36,520 nucleotides of DNA from Actinomycetes bacterium (GTDB taxonomy: Bacteria > Actinomycetota > Actinomycetes > Mycobacteriales > Mycobacteriaceae), in contig JAEWRC010000026.1 of NCBI GenBank assembly GCA_023460175.1, positions 1-36,520 of the forward strand. Reading direction: 5' to 3'. Made by a program: the position numbers and the translations under genes. Within the stretch, counting starts at the first letter, position 1; every line of letters begins with the position of its first letter. This document shows, piece by piece, positions 1 to 8,185 of the stretch. The notes below the pieces were generated by a model. The model did no database searches. It saw only the letters and a program-made list of their open reading frames with translations, and was not told the DNA's origin.

Positions 1-1308
1 GTGCGGCCGCGGCGCGGGGGTGGCGGCGGGCTCGGGCTTGGGCGGTTCGCAGACCGGCAGCAGCGAGGTCTCGGCGAGCTTGCGCAGCTGTGCGATCGCC
101 TCGTCCAGGGAGCCGCCCGGCAGTCCGGCGGCAACCTGCGCACGCTCGGAGGGCCGCAGGTCGCCGAGTTGCATCAGGCGGCAGGCGAATTGCTGTTCGC
201 CGTAGCTGATCTGGGACAGCTCGTTGCGCTCGTTGAGGCAGCCCAGCAGGAACGGCTCCGACATCGACAGGCCCAGCAGCGAACCCTGCACGCCGCGCAT
301 GATCGACACGGTGCCGTCGTGCTCGGTGACGTAGTAGTTGTTGCGTACGATCTGGCGGCCGATGGCCAGCCCGGCCAGCACCACCAACGCGACGAGCACC
401 GCGGCGATGAACATCCGGCGCCGCGACCGGGGCTTGCGCACCGGCTCCTCGGGTTCGGAGACCACGCGCTTGGCGGCGGGCTTGCGCGGGTTGATCGCCG
501 AGGCGCGCCCGGCGGCGGTGTTCGGGGGAGCGCTGCCCTCGCCGTCGTCGCCGGAGACCGCCCCGGCCAGGATCGGCTGGGTCTGGCCGTAGTCGTAGTC
601 GACGACGTCGGCGACGACCACCGTGACGTTGTCGGGTCCGCCGCCGCGCAGCGCGAGTTCGATCAGGCGGTCGGCGCTCTCGACGACGTCCTCGATCTGC
701 AGCGCTTCGAGGATGGTCTCCTGGCTGACCGGGTCGGACAGGCCGTCGGAGCACAGCAGGTAGCGGTCGCCGACGCGCGCCTCGCGCATGATCAGCGTCG
801 GCTCCACCTCGTGGCCGGTCAACGCGCGCATGATCAGCGAGCGCTGCGGGTGGCTGTGCGCCTCCTCGGCGGTGATGCGGCCCTCGTCGACCAGGGTCTG
901 AACGAACGTGTCGTCCTTGGTGATCTGGTTGAGTTCGCCGTCGCGCAGCAGGTAGCCGCGGGAGTCACCGATGTGGACCAGACCAAGCCGATTGCCCGCG
1001 AACAGGATTGCGGTCAGCGTGGTGCCCATGCCCTCGAGTTCGGGGTCGGCCTCCACATGGGCAGCTATCGCCGAGTTGCCCTGGTGGACGGCCTCGTTGA
1101 GCTTGCTGAGCAGGTCGCCGCCGGGTTCGTCGTCATCGAGATGTGCCAGCGCGGCGATCACCAACTGGGAGGCGACCTCGCCCGCGGCGTGGCCGCCCAT
1201 GCCGTCGGCGAGTGCCAGCAGCCGGGCGCCGGCGTACACCGAATCTTCGTTGTTGGCGCGTACCAGGCCGCGGTCGCTGCGCGCGGCGTAGCGCAGACCT
1301 AGGGTCAC
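1..1308 (-). CDS. pstP: PP2C-family Ser/Thr phosphatase PstP (3' end cut by window)
   Basis: Metal-dependent phosphatase that removes phosphate from the Ser/Thr kinases PknA/PknB and from their cell-wall and division substrates. The 436 visible codons show a PP2C domain (residues 1 to about 235) with the usual acidic metal ligands: ADGMGG (D35), GDSRG, SDGLSD and GGGPDN. A linker follows, then one membrane segment (about 298-320) and the start of the extracellular proline-rich part, where the frame runs off base 1 without a stop. The M. tuberculosis protein is about 514 residues, so roughly 80 are missing. The GTG start (1306-1308) overlaps the fhaB TGA as GTGA, so translation is probably coupled. 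rodA, pbpA, pknA and pknB are expected just beyond the left edge (known gene order). Identification is nearly certain. Confidence 0.97.
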   Translation of the reverse strand, partial: MTLGLRYAARSDRGLVRANNEDSVYAGARLLALADGMGGHAAGEVASQLVIAALAHLDDDEPGGDLLSKLNEAVHQGNSAIAAHVEADPELEGMGTTLTAILFAGNRLGLVHIGDSRGYLLRDGELNQITKDDTFVQTLVDEGRITAEEAHSHPQRSLIMRALTGHEVEPTLIMREARVGDRYLLCSDGLSDPVSQETILEALQIEDVVESADRLIELALRGGGPDNVTVVVADVVDYDYGQTQPILAGAVSGDDGEGSAPPNTAAGRASAINPRKPAAKRVVSEPEEPVRKPRSRRRMFIAAVLVALVVLAGLAIGRQIVRNNYYVTEHDGTVSIMRGVQGSLLGLSMSEPFLLGCLNERNELSQISYGEQQFACRLMQLGDLRPSERAQVAAGLPGGSLDEAIAQLRKLAETSLLPVCEPPKPEPAATPAPRPH

Positions 1309-1772
1309 GGACGTAACTCGATTGCTGTCTTGCCGATTCGCACCGGCGTACCAATGGGGACCTTCACGGCGGTCGTCACCTTTGACCTGTCAAGGTAGGT
1401 GCCGTTGGTTGATCCTAGATCCTCTACGTACCATTCCGAGCCTCGTGGGGACAGCCGCGCGTGGCGGGTCGACGCGTAGTCGTCGGTGAGCACCAGCGTG
1501 GAGTCGTCGGCGCGGCCGATCAGCACCGGCTGGGTGCCCAGCGTGATCCGGGTGCCCGCCAGCGAGCCGGCCGTCACCACCAGATAGCGCGGGGTGGCCC
1601 GACCTTGCCGGGCCGGCAGCAGGGTGCCGCGCAGCGCCAGACCGCGCCGCACCATCACCGCGCCCGTCGGGGCGTAGATGTCGGTGCGCAGGATCCGCAG
1701 CACCGACCAGATGAACACCCAGAGCATCAGCAGGAAGCCAGCACGCGTCAGCTGCAGAACTAATCCCTGCAT
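1305..1772 (-). CDS. fhaB: FHA-domain membrane protein FhaB (FipA)
   Basis: A 155-residue protein, the same length as the M. tuberculosis FhaB. It has one N-terminal membrane segment (about residues 7-25) followed by a cytoplasmic forkhead-associated domain. The FHA signature is visible: an IGR motif, a STRH motif and STNGTYLD, the residues that bind phosphothreonine. In M. tuberculosis this protein is a PknA/PknB substrate that links kinase signalling to division and peptidoglycan synthesis. It lies between fhaA (106 bases upstream) and pstP (4-base overlap) and is probably co-transcribed with them. Confidence 0.96.
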   Translation of the reverse strand: MQGLVLQLTRAGFLLMLWVFIWSVLRILRTDIYAPTGAVMVRRGLALRGTLLPARQGRATPRYLVVTAGSLAGTRITLGTQPVLIGRADDSTLVLTDDYASTRHARLSPRGSEWYVEDLGSTNGTYLDRSKVTTAVKVPIGTPVRIGKTAIELRP

Positions 1773-1878
1773 CTGGCGTCCTTCCCGTCATCGTGCGGCA
1801 ACGTCACGATACTTGGGCAGCCACCGACGTGAGGGCGAAGCTCGTGCGCGTCGCCTGAGTTGGCGTAAGCGGCCGAGC

Positions 1879-3264
1879 TCAGTGGACGCGAACGACGATC
1901 TCGGAGTGGCCCAGCCGGATGACGTCGCCGTCGGCCAGCTGCCATTCCTGAACCGGCGCGTTGTTGACGGTGGTGCCGTTGGTGGAGTTCAGATCGGACA
2001 GCAGTGCGACCTGCCCGTCCCAGCGGATCTCCAGGTGCCGGCGCGAGACGCCGGTGTCGGGCAGCCGGAACTGCGCGTCCTGGCCGCGGCCGACCACGTT
2101 GGCACCCTCGCGGAGCTGGTAGGTGCGCCCGCTGCCGTCGTCGAGCTGCAGGGTGACCGTCGCGGCGCCGCCGGCCGGGTAGTCGCCGCCCGGGCCGGGC
2201 TGGCCGTAGTCGGCGTAGCCACCCTGGGCCGGGGGCTGGCCGTAGTCGTAATCGCCGCGGGGCGGTTCGCCGTAGCCGCCGCCCTCGTAGCCGCGACCGT
2301 AATCGGGCTGGCCGTAGTCGGGGCGGCCGTAGCCGGGCCCGCCCTGGTAGCCCTGGTCGTAGCCGCCCTGATCCGGGTAGCCGCCACCCTGGCGGGGGTC
2401 GGGGCGACCGTAGTCCGGTCCCGGGGGACGGCCGTAGTTGTAGTCACCGCGGGGCGGTTCGCCCTGCGGGGGGTAGCCGCCCGACGGCGGTCCGTACGGC
2501 TGGCGGTAGCCCTGGTCGTAGCCGCCGGAGGGCGGGCCGTAGCCGGCGGGTGGACGCTGCTCGTAGGACGGGGCGTAGCCGCCCTGGTCGGGGTAGCCGC
2601 CACCCTGGCGCGGCGGGTAGTTGGGGTCGCCCTGGGGCGGGTAGCCGCCCTGCTCGGGTCCCTGGGGAGGCTGCGGGGCCTGCGGGGCGTACCCGGCGCG
2701 GGGGTCCTGAGCGTCCTCCGGGCGACCGTAACGGTCGTCGTAGTACTCGTCTCCGGGACGTCCCTGGCCTGGGCCGCCGCGGTGGCTCGGATTGTCGCTC
2801 ATCGGTGGTACTCCTGGTTCTGCGTTCGACGCACGGTCTGATTGTGGCGCGGCGGGTGCGGACATGGCGGCACCGCCCACCGTGGCGTCGGGGTTGACGA
2901 CACCGCGGGCGCGGACCTGGCCGGTGTGCAAACTCGGCGATTGTTCGAATCGGACAACCACATCACCATACGTTTGCCACCCCTGATCCCCGATGTATCC
3001 CCCGAGATGTTTGGCAAAAGTATCCGAAGTGAGGTCCGGATCGGCAAGGACCTTCGCATGGTCGGAGACGCTGAGGGTGATGACGTACTCGTTGGGCGCC
3101 AGCAGCCGCCCACCCTGCAGCGAGCGGACGCCGTCGGCGGCCTCCCGGCGCAGCATCCCCTCTACTTCCTCGGGAACGACCGATCCGCCGAACACCCGGG
3201 CGAAGGCATTGCCGACGGTAGACTCGAGCTTGCGATCAAATCGCTGCACCAGTCCCATCTTCAC
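1879..3264 (-). CDS. fhaA: FhaA, DUF3662 and FHA-domain signalling scaffold
   Basis: The N-terminal 130 residues match the FhaA_N/DUF3662 fold (motifs RREAADG, LLAPNEY, YGDVVVRFEQS). A long Gly/Tyr/Pro/Gln-rich linker (about 150-365) with repeated GYPDQGGY-like units follows, then a C-terminal FHA domain (GRGQDAQFRL, SRRHLEI, STNGTTVN). In M. tuberculosis FhaA binds PknB-phosphorylated MviN and helps control peptidoglycan synthesis at poles and septa. Here it is 461 residues against about 527 there; the difference lies in the repetitive linker. The start is either GTG at 3264 or ATG at 3258 (two codons later). A perfect 10-bp dyad lies about 35 bases upstream of the start. Confidence 0.96.
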   Translation of the reverse strand: MKMGLVQRFDRKLESTVGNAFARVFGGSVVPEEVEGMLRREAADGVRSLQGGRLLAPNEYVITLSVSDHAKVLADPDLTSDTFAKHLGGYIGDQGWQTYGDVVVRFEQSPSLHTGQVRARGVVNPDATVGGAAMSAPAAPQSDRASNAEPGVPPMSDNPSHRGGPGQGRPGDEYYDDRYGRPEDAQDPRAGYAPQAPQPPQGPEQGGYPPQGDPNYPPRQGGGYPDQGGYAPSYEQRPPAGYGPPSGGYDQGYRQPYGPPSGGYPPQGEPPRGDYNYGRPPGPDYGRPDPRQGGGYPDQGGYDQGYQGGPGYGRPDYGQPDYGRGYEGGGYGEPPRGDYDYGQPPAQGGYADYGQPGPGGDYPAGGAATVTLQLDDGSGRTYQLREGANVVGRGQDAQFRLPDTGVSRRHLEIRWDGQVALLSDLNSTNGTTVNNAPVQEWQLADGDVIRLGHSEIVVRVH

Positions 3265-3298
3265 CGCCTGTCTCAGGTGCTCGTCGTATCAATCGGGG

Positions 3299-3331
3299 CA
3301 GTGACGCGGGCTGCCGCGTGTCGCGTCACTG
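3299..3331. promoter_or_regulatory. 10-bp dyad upstream of fhaA
   Basis: CAGTGACGCG (3299-3308) and CGCGTCACTG (3322-3331) are perfect inverted arms around a 13-base GC-rich spacer. The element lies about 35 bases before the fhaA start, so in the fhaA transcript it could form a stable hairpin in the 5' leader, or it could be a protein-binding site. Which one cannot be told from sequence. Confidence 0.6.
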
Positions 3332-3497
3332 TGTTATTTCCGCCCCATGGTATCGGCCTATCCAGGCCAAACGTCACCATAAGAACTCTGAGAATCGCGT
3401 TACAGCAGGTCAGCGAAGGTTCGGTGGGTCCGAATCCGGGTGACCTCAGCGTTTGTAGAATGGGCCGCAGACCGTGATACGCTCCCTCGGTTGCCAC

Positions 3498-3580
3498 GGG
3501 CGAGTGGCGGAATGGCAGACGCGCTGGCTTCAGGTGCCAGTGTCCTTCGGGACGTGGGGGTTCAAGTCCCCCTTCGCCCA
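3498..3580 (+). tRNA. leuT: tRNA-Leu (anticodon CAG)
   Basis: The acceptor arms GGGCGAG (3498-3504) and TTCGCCC (3573-3579) pair, with one G-U. The anticodon stem CTGGC/GCCAG encloses the loop TTCAGGT, giving anticodon CAG. A long variable arm (class II tRNA, TGTCC-TTC-GGGACG) and the T-arm GGGGGTTCAAGTCCCCC are present. CCA is not encoded. The same tRNA lies next to fhaA in M. tuberculosis (leuT). A plausible promoter has TACGCT at 3478-3483 as -10. Confidence 0.96.
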
Positions 3581-3611
3581 CAGTGAGCGGTTCTTTTGAG
3601 CCGCGGTGCAG

Positions 3612-3650
3612 AGGCCACGAACTCATTTTGGGTTCGTGGCCTTTGTGTTT
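3612..3650 (+). terminator. Rho-independent terminator after tRNA-Leu
   Basis: GGCCACGAAC (3613-3622) pairs perfectly with GTTCGTGGCC (3632-3641) around a 9-base loop. A flanking A-T pair and the T-rich tail TTGTGTTT follow. It begins 31 bases after the mature tRNA end. Confidence 0.88.
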
Positions 3651-3691
3651 GGCGGGGGCCTTGTCGCACGGCGACGGCCTACCAATAACCC

Positions 3692-3721
3692 ATCGGAGTG
3701 CTTCGCCACGGGCACTCCGAT
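3692..3721. repeat. 10-bp inverted repeat
   Basis: ATCGGAGTGC (3692-3701) and GCACTCCGAT (3712-3721) form a perfect stem around a 10-base loop. There is no T-tract, so it does not look like a simple terminator. It sits immediately before a second palindrome. Confidence 0.65.
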
Positions 3722-3722
3722 T

Positions 3723-3738
3723 CCGACAGATCTGTCGG
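3723..3738. promoter_or_regulatory. 16-bp perfect palindrome, possible operator
   Basis: CCGACAGATCTGTCGG is a perfect gap-free palindrome, the shape typical of TetR-type operators. No TetR-type gene is adjacent, so the binding protein is unknown. It lies about 165 bases before the DUF2075 gene start. Confidence 0.5.
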
Positions 3739-3903
3739 CCTGCCCGGTGGCCCTTGCCGACATCCCTCGTACCGCGCGTCGACATCCGAGGGACTCACCT
3801 AGCATGATCATCGCGGCCCGACGGACTTCCCAGGCGCCTATCTACCGGCGTGGACACGTCCCCACCCGCACGAATGTATTCGTGCTGCCCTGGGGAACTC
3901 GAC

Positions 3904-5832
3904 GTGACACTCATCCGGACGACCGCCGATCGGCTATCGGGGATGAAACCCGAGTCGCTAGTTGAGCAGATGCTGGAGCAGATGCTGTATCGAACCGGTC
4001 GTCGTGCGGCGCAGTCCGAACAGGCATCCTGGAAGAAGAGTCTTCCGGTGCTGGCTGCCGACCTGGTCGACGCAGGCCTCGGCGAGGTGGAGATGCTGCT
4101 CGAATATCACCTTCCTCTTACGTCTCAACGCGCGGACGTTGTGTTCGCGGGTGCGCACCCGCGAACAGGCGAGGCTTCCTACGTCATCGTGGAGTTGAAG
4201 CAGTGGTCTGCTGCATACGCATTCGAAGGCGATCCCGAAATCGTCGAAGTGCCTGGGGTGCCGGGCGGGCCGCGGCTGCACCCGGTAGTTCAAGTGCGCG
4301 GTTACTGTGAGTACCTCAGCGATTTTGCTCGCGTGGTCGCAGACAATCCGGACGCCCTGGCCGGAGTTGCCTACCTCCACAATGCGTCGAACCCGAGCTT
4401 GGTGAAAGACCTACTGGCAGTGCCGCTATCGGTCAACGGCCGGCTATTCACGGCCAGTGACAGGGGTGCGCTGATCGACTTTCTTCAGTCGAGACTCGCC
4501 CCAAGTCCCGGCCGTCACGCCGCCGACTTGCTGATCAACTCCCCAGTTGCGCCCTCCAAGCAGCTGCTGAGGCTCGCAGCCGCCGAGATCCGGGACCGGC
4601 CCCAGTTCCGCCTGATCGGAAATCAGCAGTTGGCAGTCGACCTCGTGATGCACACAGTCGAGCATGCACGGGCGGGCAACGCGAAGCGGGTCATTGTGGT
4701 GACCGGAGGGCCCGGCAGCGGAAAGAGCGTCATCGCGTTGTCCCTGGTGGGGGAGTTGGCGCGCCGTGGACGCACCGTCATCCATGCGACAGGGTCGCGT
4801 TCGTTCACTCAAACGCTCCGCAAAGTCGCCGCGACGAGAGCGCCCAAGATCCGCGCGCTGTTCAAGTACTTCAATCAGTTCATGTCGGCCGATCCCAATG
4901 GATTGGACGTGCTGATCATGGATGAAGCGCACCGTATCCGGAAAACGTCGGTCGACCGCTACACCCGAGCAGAACTGCGGACAGATCGTCCACAAATCGA
5001 CGAGCTCATCGCGGCCGCACGTGTTCCGGTCTTTTTACTCGACGAGCACCAAGTCGTACGGCCAGGTGAGATGGGAACTCTGGAGCAGATCGAACGGCAC
5101 GCGCAATCCTTGGGGTTGGATTTCCAGCACGTTGCCCTCGGCGAGCAGTTCCGTTGTGGTGGTAGCGAAGAATACGTGCATTGGGTGGTGAGACTTTTGG
5201 GACTAACGGGGGAGGGGCCACCGGCAGTCTGGTCCGGCGATCCGCAGTTCCAAGTTCTTCTCGCGGAAACTCCCGAGGAAATGGAACAGCATCTGACAAG
5301 TCAGTTGCAGCGGGGATACACAGCGCGAATTACGGCTGGGTACTGCTGGCCATGGAGTGACGCTCGTAAGGACGGCACATTTGTGCCCGACGTTCGTATC
5401 GGTTCATGGGCACGTCCGTGGAACAGCAAGAGCGACAGGCGGATAGGTGATGTACCGCCGAGTGCGTTGTGGGCTACTGACGAGGGCGGTTTCGGGCAGG
5501 TCGGTTGTATATACACCGCCCAGGGCTTCGAATATGACTGGAACGGCGTCATACTCGGTCCAGACCTCGTATGGCGCAACGGCAAGTTCGTGACTGTGCG
5601 AGGAGCCAATAAGGATCCAGACTTCCGAAATCAAAAGACTGTTCCTGACAGGAGGTTCGATGTCTTGGTCCGGCACGTGTACAAGGTTCTGCTGACTCGC
5701 GGAATGATCGGCACAGTCATCTACTCCACCGACCGGGAGACAAGGGAAGCGCTGCGCGCGCTCATCGGTATGGGTGAAGCCCGCAAGCATTTCGCAGTGC
5801 ACGCACATGCGACGGAGTTGGAGATGTCGTAA
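3904..5832 (+). CDS. DUF2075 nuclease-helicase (predicted defence-type protein)
   Basis: A 642-residue protein. The N-terminal part has a PD-(D/E)XK-like core: a RADVV strand (D78) followed by VIVELKQW (E97, K99). The rest is a superfamily-1-like NTPase of the DUF2075 (COG3410) type: Walker A GGPGSGKS (about 268-275), Walker B LIMDEAH (D340, E341), the motif GEQFRCGG (about 413), and the late helicase motif YTAQGFEYDW (about 537-546). I chose GTG 3904 because a GGGGA ribosome site lies 7-8 bases upstream; upstream GTG 3850 and internal ATG 3943 are alternatives. Substrate and role are unknown. Nuclease-NTPase fusions of this sort are frequent in phage-defence regions, but that is inference. 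Base composition is less GC-rich than the flanks, and the gene converges on a second nuclease-fold gene 18 bases away. Confidence 0.88.
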   Translation: MTLIRTTADRLSGMKPESLVEQMLEQMLYRTGRRAAQSEQASWKKSLPVLAADLVDAGLGEVEMLLEYHLPLTSQRADVVFAGAHPRTGEASYVIVELKQWSAAYAFEGDPEIVEVPGVPGGPRLHPVVQVRGYCEYLSDFARVVADNPDALAGVAYLHNASNPSLVKDLLAVPLSVNGRLFTASDRGALIDFLQSRLAPSPGRHAADLLINSPVAPSKQLLRLAAAEIRDRPQFRLIGNQQLAVDLVMHTVEHARAGNAKRVIVVTGGPGSGKSVIALSLVGELARRGRTVIHATGSRSFTQTLRKVAATRAPKIRALFKYFNQFMSADPNGLDVLIMDEAHRIRKTSVDRYTRAELRTDRPQIDELIAAARVPVFLLDEHQVVRPGEMGTLEQIERHAQSLGLDFQHVALGEQFRCGGSEEYVHWVVRLLGLTGEGPPAVWSGDPQFQVLLAETPEEMEQHLTSQLQRGYTARITAGYCWPWSDARKDGTFVPDVRIGSWARPWNSKSDRRIGDVPPSALWATDEGGFGQVGCIYTAQGFEYDWNGVILGPDLVWRNGKFVTVRGANKDPDFRNQKTVPDRRFDVLVRHVYKVLLTRGMIGTVIYSTDRETREALRALIGMGEARKHFAVHAHATELEMS

Positions 5833-5850
5833 CTGAGCTCAAGACGGCTA

Positions 5851-6810
5851 CTACCGGAATGCGGTGGCACCGCCGACCGCTTCGAAAGCCCGCCGGAGAC
5901 GACCCAGCCATTCGACGATCCAATCGATCATGGCAGGCCACTGATCGACTTCGTCCACCGAAGGGAAGGGTGACGTCACGAAGATGGCGGCGCCCTTGCG
6001 GCCGGGCTTGTCGTCCCACTCGGCCGATTCACTCAGCGTCGACTCGAAGAGCTCTCGCTGCGCCGCGATCTGCTCGAAGTTGGCGGCGTTGATCTCAGAC
6101 TTGGGACTGTTGAAGTAGAGTTGGACCCGCAGTCCGGTCGTCGTGAACGAGATGCTGTAGACGATGGCGCCGTACCCCGTCGGCAAGTCGTACCAGCCGT
6201 TGGTCGTGGTCGCTTTCGCGCGGGTCCACCCCGGGTGCTCGGCCGCAATGCGCGACAAGAACTGTTCCCAGAACTCCCAATACAGCTTCGAGCGACCCGC
6301 CAACTCGCTGGCGGCCGTCGTCGCCGCCTTCACCCGCTTTTCCCAGTCATTGGGCTGCGCAACGAGTTTGAAGTTCGGAGCCGGTGCGGAATCGCCGATC
6401 TTGACAACTTGGATCTCGACTCCGAAAAACCGTACGTCGGGATCGGTGTGCTCGTTGAGCCAATCCAGAGCGGCTCGGTGCTCGGCGCGAAATCCGGTGG
6501 TGATCCAGACGATCGTACGGGGGTCGGTCCCGGCCGCATACGTCAGGATCTGTCCGAGATGACCATGATCGGATTGCTCGAGCTGGTTCTCGACGATCAC
6601 GACGCTCTCGTCGGAGAGATCGCGGCCCAACAGGTCCAGCGAGAAGCCGCCGACGGGATGTTCGGCAATCTCCAGCTCGAGCTCCATCCCGAGCAACTCC
6701 GACAACACGTCGACGTTCCTGAGCAACCACGGGGTGAAGGCGTAAGCTTCGTGCTGCCAGACTTCGCGCGGATGCACGCCGACGAGCCGGCCGAGTTGTA
6801 CTTCGGTCAC
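5851..6810 (-). CDS. DUF4268 protein with N-terminal PD-(D/E)XK nuclease-like domain
   Basis: A 319-residue protein. The N-terminal half has a nuclease-like core: FSLDLLG (D59), then VVIVENQLE (E74, Q76, the E-x-Q variant), then HLGQILTYA (Q87) in the following helix. The C-terminal half matches the DUF4268 family (YWEFWEQFL, GLRVQLYFN, a W-rich C-terminus). The GTG start at 6808-6810 is fixed by a perfect AGGAGG five bases upstream. Start choice matters because the frame stays open a further 150 codons upstream. It converges with the DUF2075 gene (18-base gap), and both are in the same low-GC segment. Function is not established. A DNA-targeting role is inferred only from the fold. Confidence 0.85.
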   Translation of the reverse strand: MTEVQLGRLVGVHPREVWQHEAYAFTPWLLRNVDVLSELLGMELELEIAEHPVGGFSLDLLGRDLSDESVVIVENQLEQSDHGHLGQILTYAAGTDPRTIVWITTGFRAEHRAALDWLNEHTDPDVRFFGVEIQVVKIGDSAPAPNFKLVAQPNDWEKRVKAATTAASELAGRSKLYWEFWEQFLSRIAAEHPGWTRAKATTTNGWYDLPTGYGAIVYSISFTTTGLRVQLYFNSPKSEINAANFEQIAAQRELFESTLSESAEWDDKPGRKGAAIFVTSPFPSVDEVDQWPAMIDWIVEWLGRLRRAFEAVGGATAFR

Positions 6811-6943
6811 GATCCTCCTGCCCGCCCCATAGGCGATGACGGTTGATAGCCGGCACCATACCCAGGCTGCCCGACGAGATACTCCGTGCGGATCCGTGTT
6901 TTCGTCAGCCTGCTGCACCGTGCTGTCGCGAATCCTTCCGTGA

Positions 6944-7381
6944 ACCGCAGGAGCTATCAGGAGCGACGGGCACGTGCTGCTCACCAGTGCCGACACCGCC
7001 GCCCAAGGGGTTCCCACCTTCGACGTCGCCGGGGCCACCGGCGAATTCATCGAGGCCAACCCCGACTTCCTCGAGACCTGGACCCGCGCCCAGGACTGGG
7101 CGGTCCAGCAACTGCTCGATTCGCCCGACGACGCATCCGTGGGCCTGGCCGTACAACTGGGGATCACCCCGGAGCAGGCCCATACACAGGCCGAAGGGCT
7201 CCAGTTCTTGCGCGCCTCCGAGCAGGCGTCGTCCGAATACCTCGGCGGCGGCCTCGCCGAGGACCTGCAGGCCAATGCGGAGTTCCTGCTGAGTCAGGGC
7301 GAGATCACCGGGGTCAGCGACCCAGAGGTCTACCGCGACGGGGTGTACGTCGACGCCGCTAAAGCGGTCGCCGGGCCGTGA
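6944..7381 (+). pseudogene. tauA: Truncated TauA/SsuA-type binding protein (C-terminal remnant)
   Basis: The frame opens just after an in-frame TGA (6941-6943). From about 6956 it reads as the C-terminal third of a taurine/sulfonate ABC binding protein: DGHVLLTS, GVPTFDV, a long helical stretch with LGITPEQA, then a C-terminal FLLSQGEITG...Y segment. No signal peptide and no N-terminal lobe (about 200 residues) precede it. The first usable start, GTG 6974, would give only 135 residues. The TGA overlaps the tauB GTG, which is the normal coupling in such operons. The break coincides with the edge of the nuclease-gene segment, suggesting that insertion or deletion of that segment removed the 5' half. 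Confidence 0.8.
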
Positions 7382-8175
7382 GCGAGCCGACGACCGCGCC
7401 CGACCGGGTGGTGTTCGCCGGGGTCTCGAAGTCGTACGGGGCTGGTGCCGACGCGGTGCGGGCGCTGAGCACCACTGACCTCGTCATCGAACCGGGGGAG
7501 TTCGTCTGCCTGGTCGGGCCTTCCGGTTGCGGGAAGACGACGTTGATGCAGATGCTCGCCGGGTTCGAGCGGCCCACCACCGGCACCATCACCATCGGCG
7601 GCGAACCCGTCGCCGGACCCGCACCGGAGCGCGGCGTCGTCTTCCAGAAGCCCAACCTCTTCCCGTGGAAGTCGGTGCGCGCCAACGTCGAACTCGGACC
7701 GCGGCTGCGCGGCGTCGCCAAGCAGGATCGACACGCACGGGCCACCGCCATCCTCGGCAAGGTCGGCTTGGCCGAGTTCGCTGATCGCCGCACCTACGAG
7801 CTTTCCGGCGGCATGCAACAGCGGGCGCAGATCGCGCGGGTCCTGGTCAACGAGCCCCGGATCATCCTGATGGACGAACCGTTCGGCGCCGTGGATGCCC
7901 TCACCCGGGAGAAGCTGCAACTCGAACTGCTCGACATCTGGCGCGAGCACCATCGCACGGTGCTGTTCGTCACCCACAGCGTCGAGGAAGCGGTCCTGCT
8001 CGGCACCCGGGTGCTCGTGATGAGTGCCCGGCCCGGCCGGATCCAGCAGGATGTCGCGGTCACGTTCCCCGAGGACAGCGCGCCCGAGGGCCGGTCGTCG
8101 GCGGTACGTACGTCGCCGGCGTTCGCCGACTACAAGGAGAAGATCGCGAGCGCGATCTACCACGCCCACCGCTGA
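7378..8175 (+). CDS. tauB: Taurine/sulfonate/nitrate-type ABC transporter ATPase
   Basis: A 265-residue ATPase with Walker A GPSGCGKT (K53), the Q-loop in VVFQKPNLFPW, signature LSGGMQQR, Walker B IILMDEP and the switch His in FVTHS. The FPW after the Q-loop and the EAVLLGTRVLVMS segment are typical of the TauB/SsuB/NrtD group. The GTG start overlaps the stop of the broken tauA remnant. No permease (tauC) occurs in the window and the binding protein is truncated, so this ATPase is probably an orphan unless it serves another permease. Taurine cannot be separated from other sulfonates by sequence. Confidence 0.85.
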   Translation: MSEPTTAPDRVVFAGVSKSYGAGADAVRALSTTDLVIEPGEFVCLVGPSGCGKTTLMQMLAGFERPTTGTITIGGEPVAGPAPERGVVFQKPNLFPWKSVRANVELGPRLRGVAKQDRHARATAILGKVGLAEFADRRTYELSGGMQQRAQIARVLVNEPRIILMDEPFGAVDALTREKLQLELLDIWREHHRTVLFVTHSVEEAVLLGTRVLVMSARPGRIQQDVAVTFPEDSAPEGRSSAVRTSPAFADYKEKIASAIYHAHR

Positions 8176-8185
8176 ACTGGCGTCG

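Larger units (their letters stand above)
3581..3903. other. Non-coding stretch between tRNA-Leu and the DUF2075 gene
   Basis: I see no credible gene in these 323 bases. They hold the tRNA terminator (3612-3650), a 10-bp stem-loop (3692-3721) and, one base further on, a 16-bp perfect palindrome (3723-3738). The last 100 bases should contain the promoter of the DUF2075 gene, but I could not pick -35/-10 boxes with confidence. Base composition falls from about here towards the accessory segment. Confidence 0.6.

Noticed and set aside
1..1302. Long plus-strand open frame over the whole pstP region
   Set aside because: It is antisense to an unmistakable PP2C phosphatase. High GC content keeps the opposite frame open, and its translation is low-complexity without any domain.
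1678..2841. Plus-strand frame of about 387 codons across fhaA
   Set aside because: Antisense to the fhaA linker and FHA domain; the Val/Ala/Gly-rich translation only mirrors the repeats.
3498..6960. Integrative element with duplicated tRNA end as attachment sites
   Set aside because: I looked for a second copy of the tRNA-Leu 3' end (GGTTCAAGTCCCCC region) near the right border and found none. No integrase gene is present, so an att-flanked island cannot be claimed.
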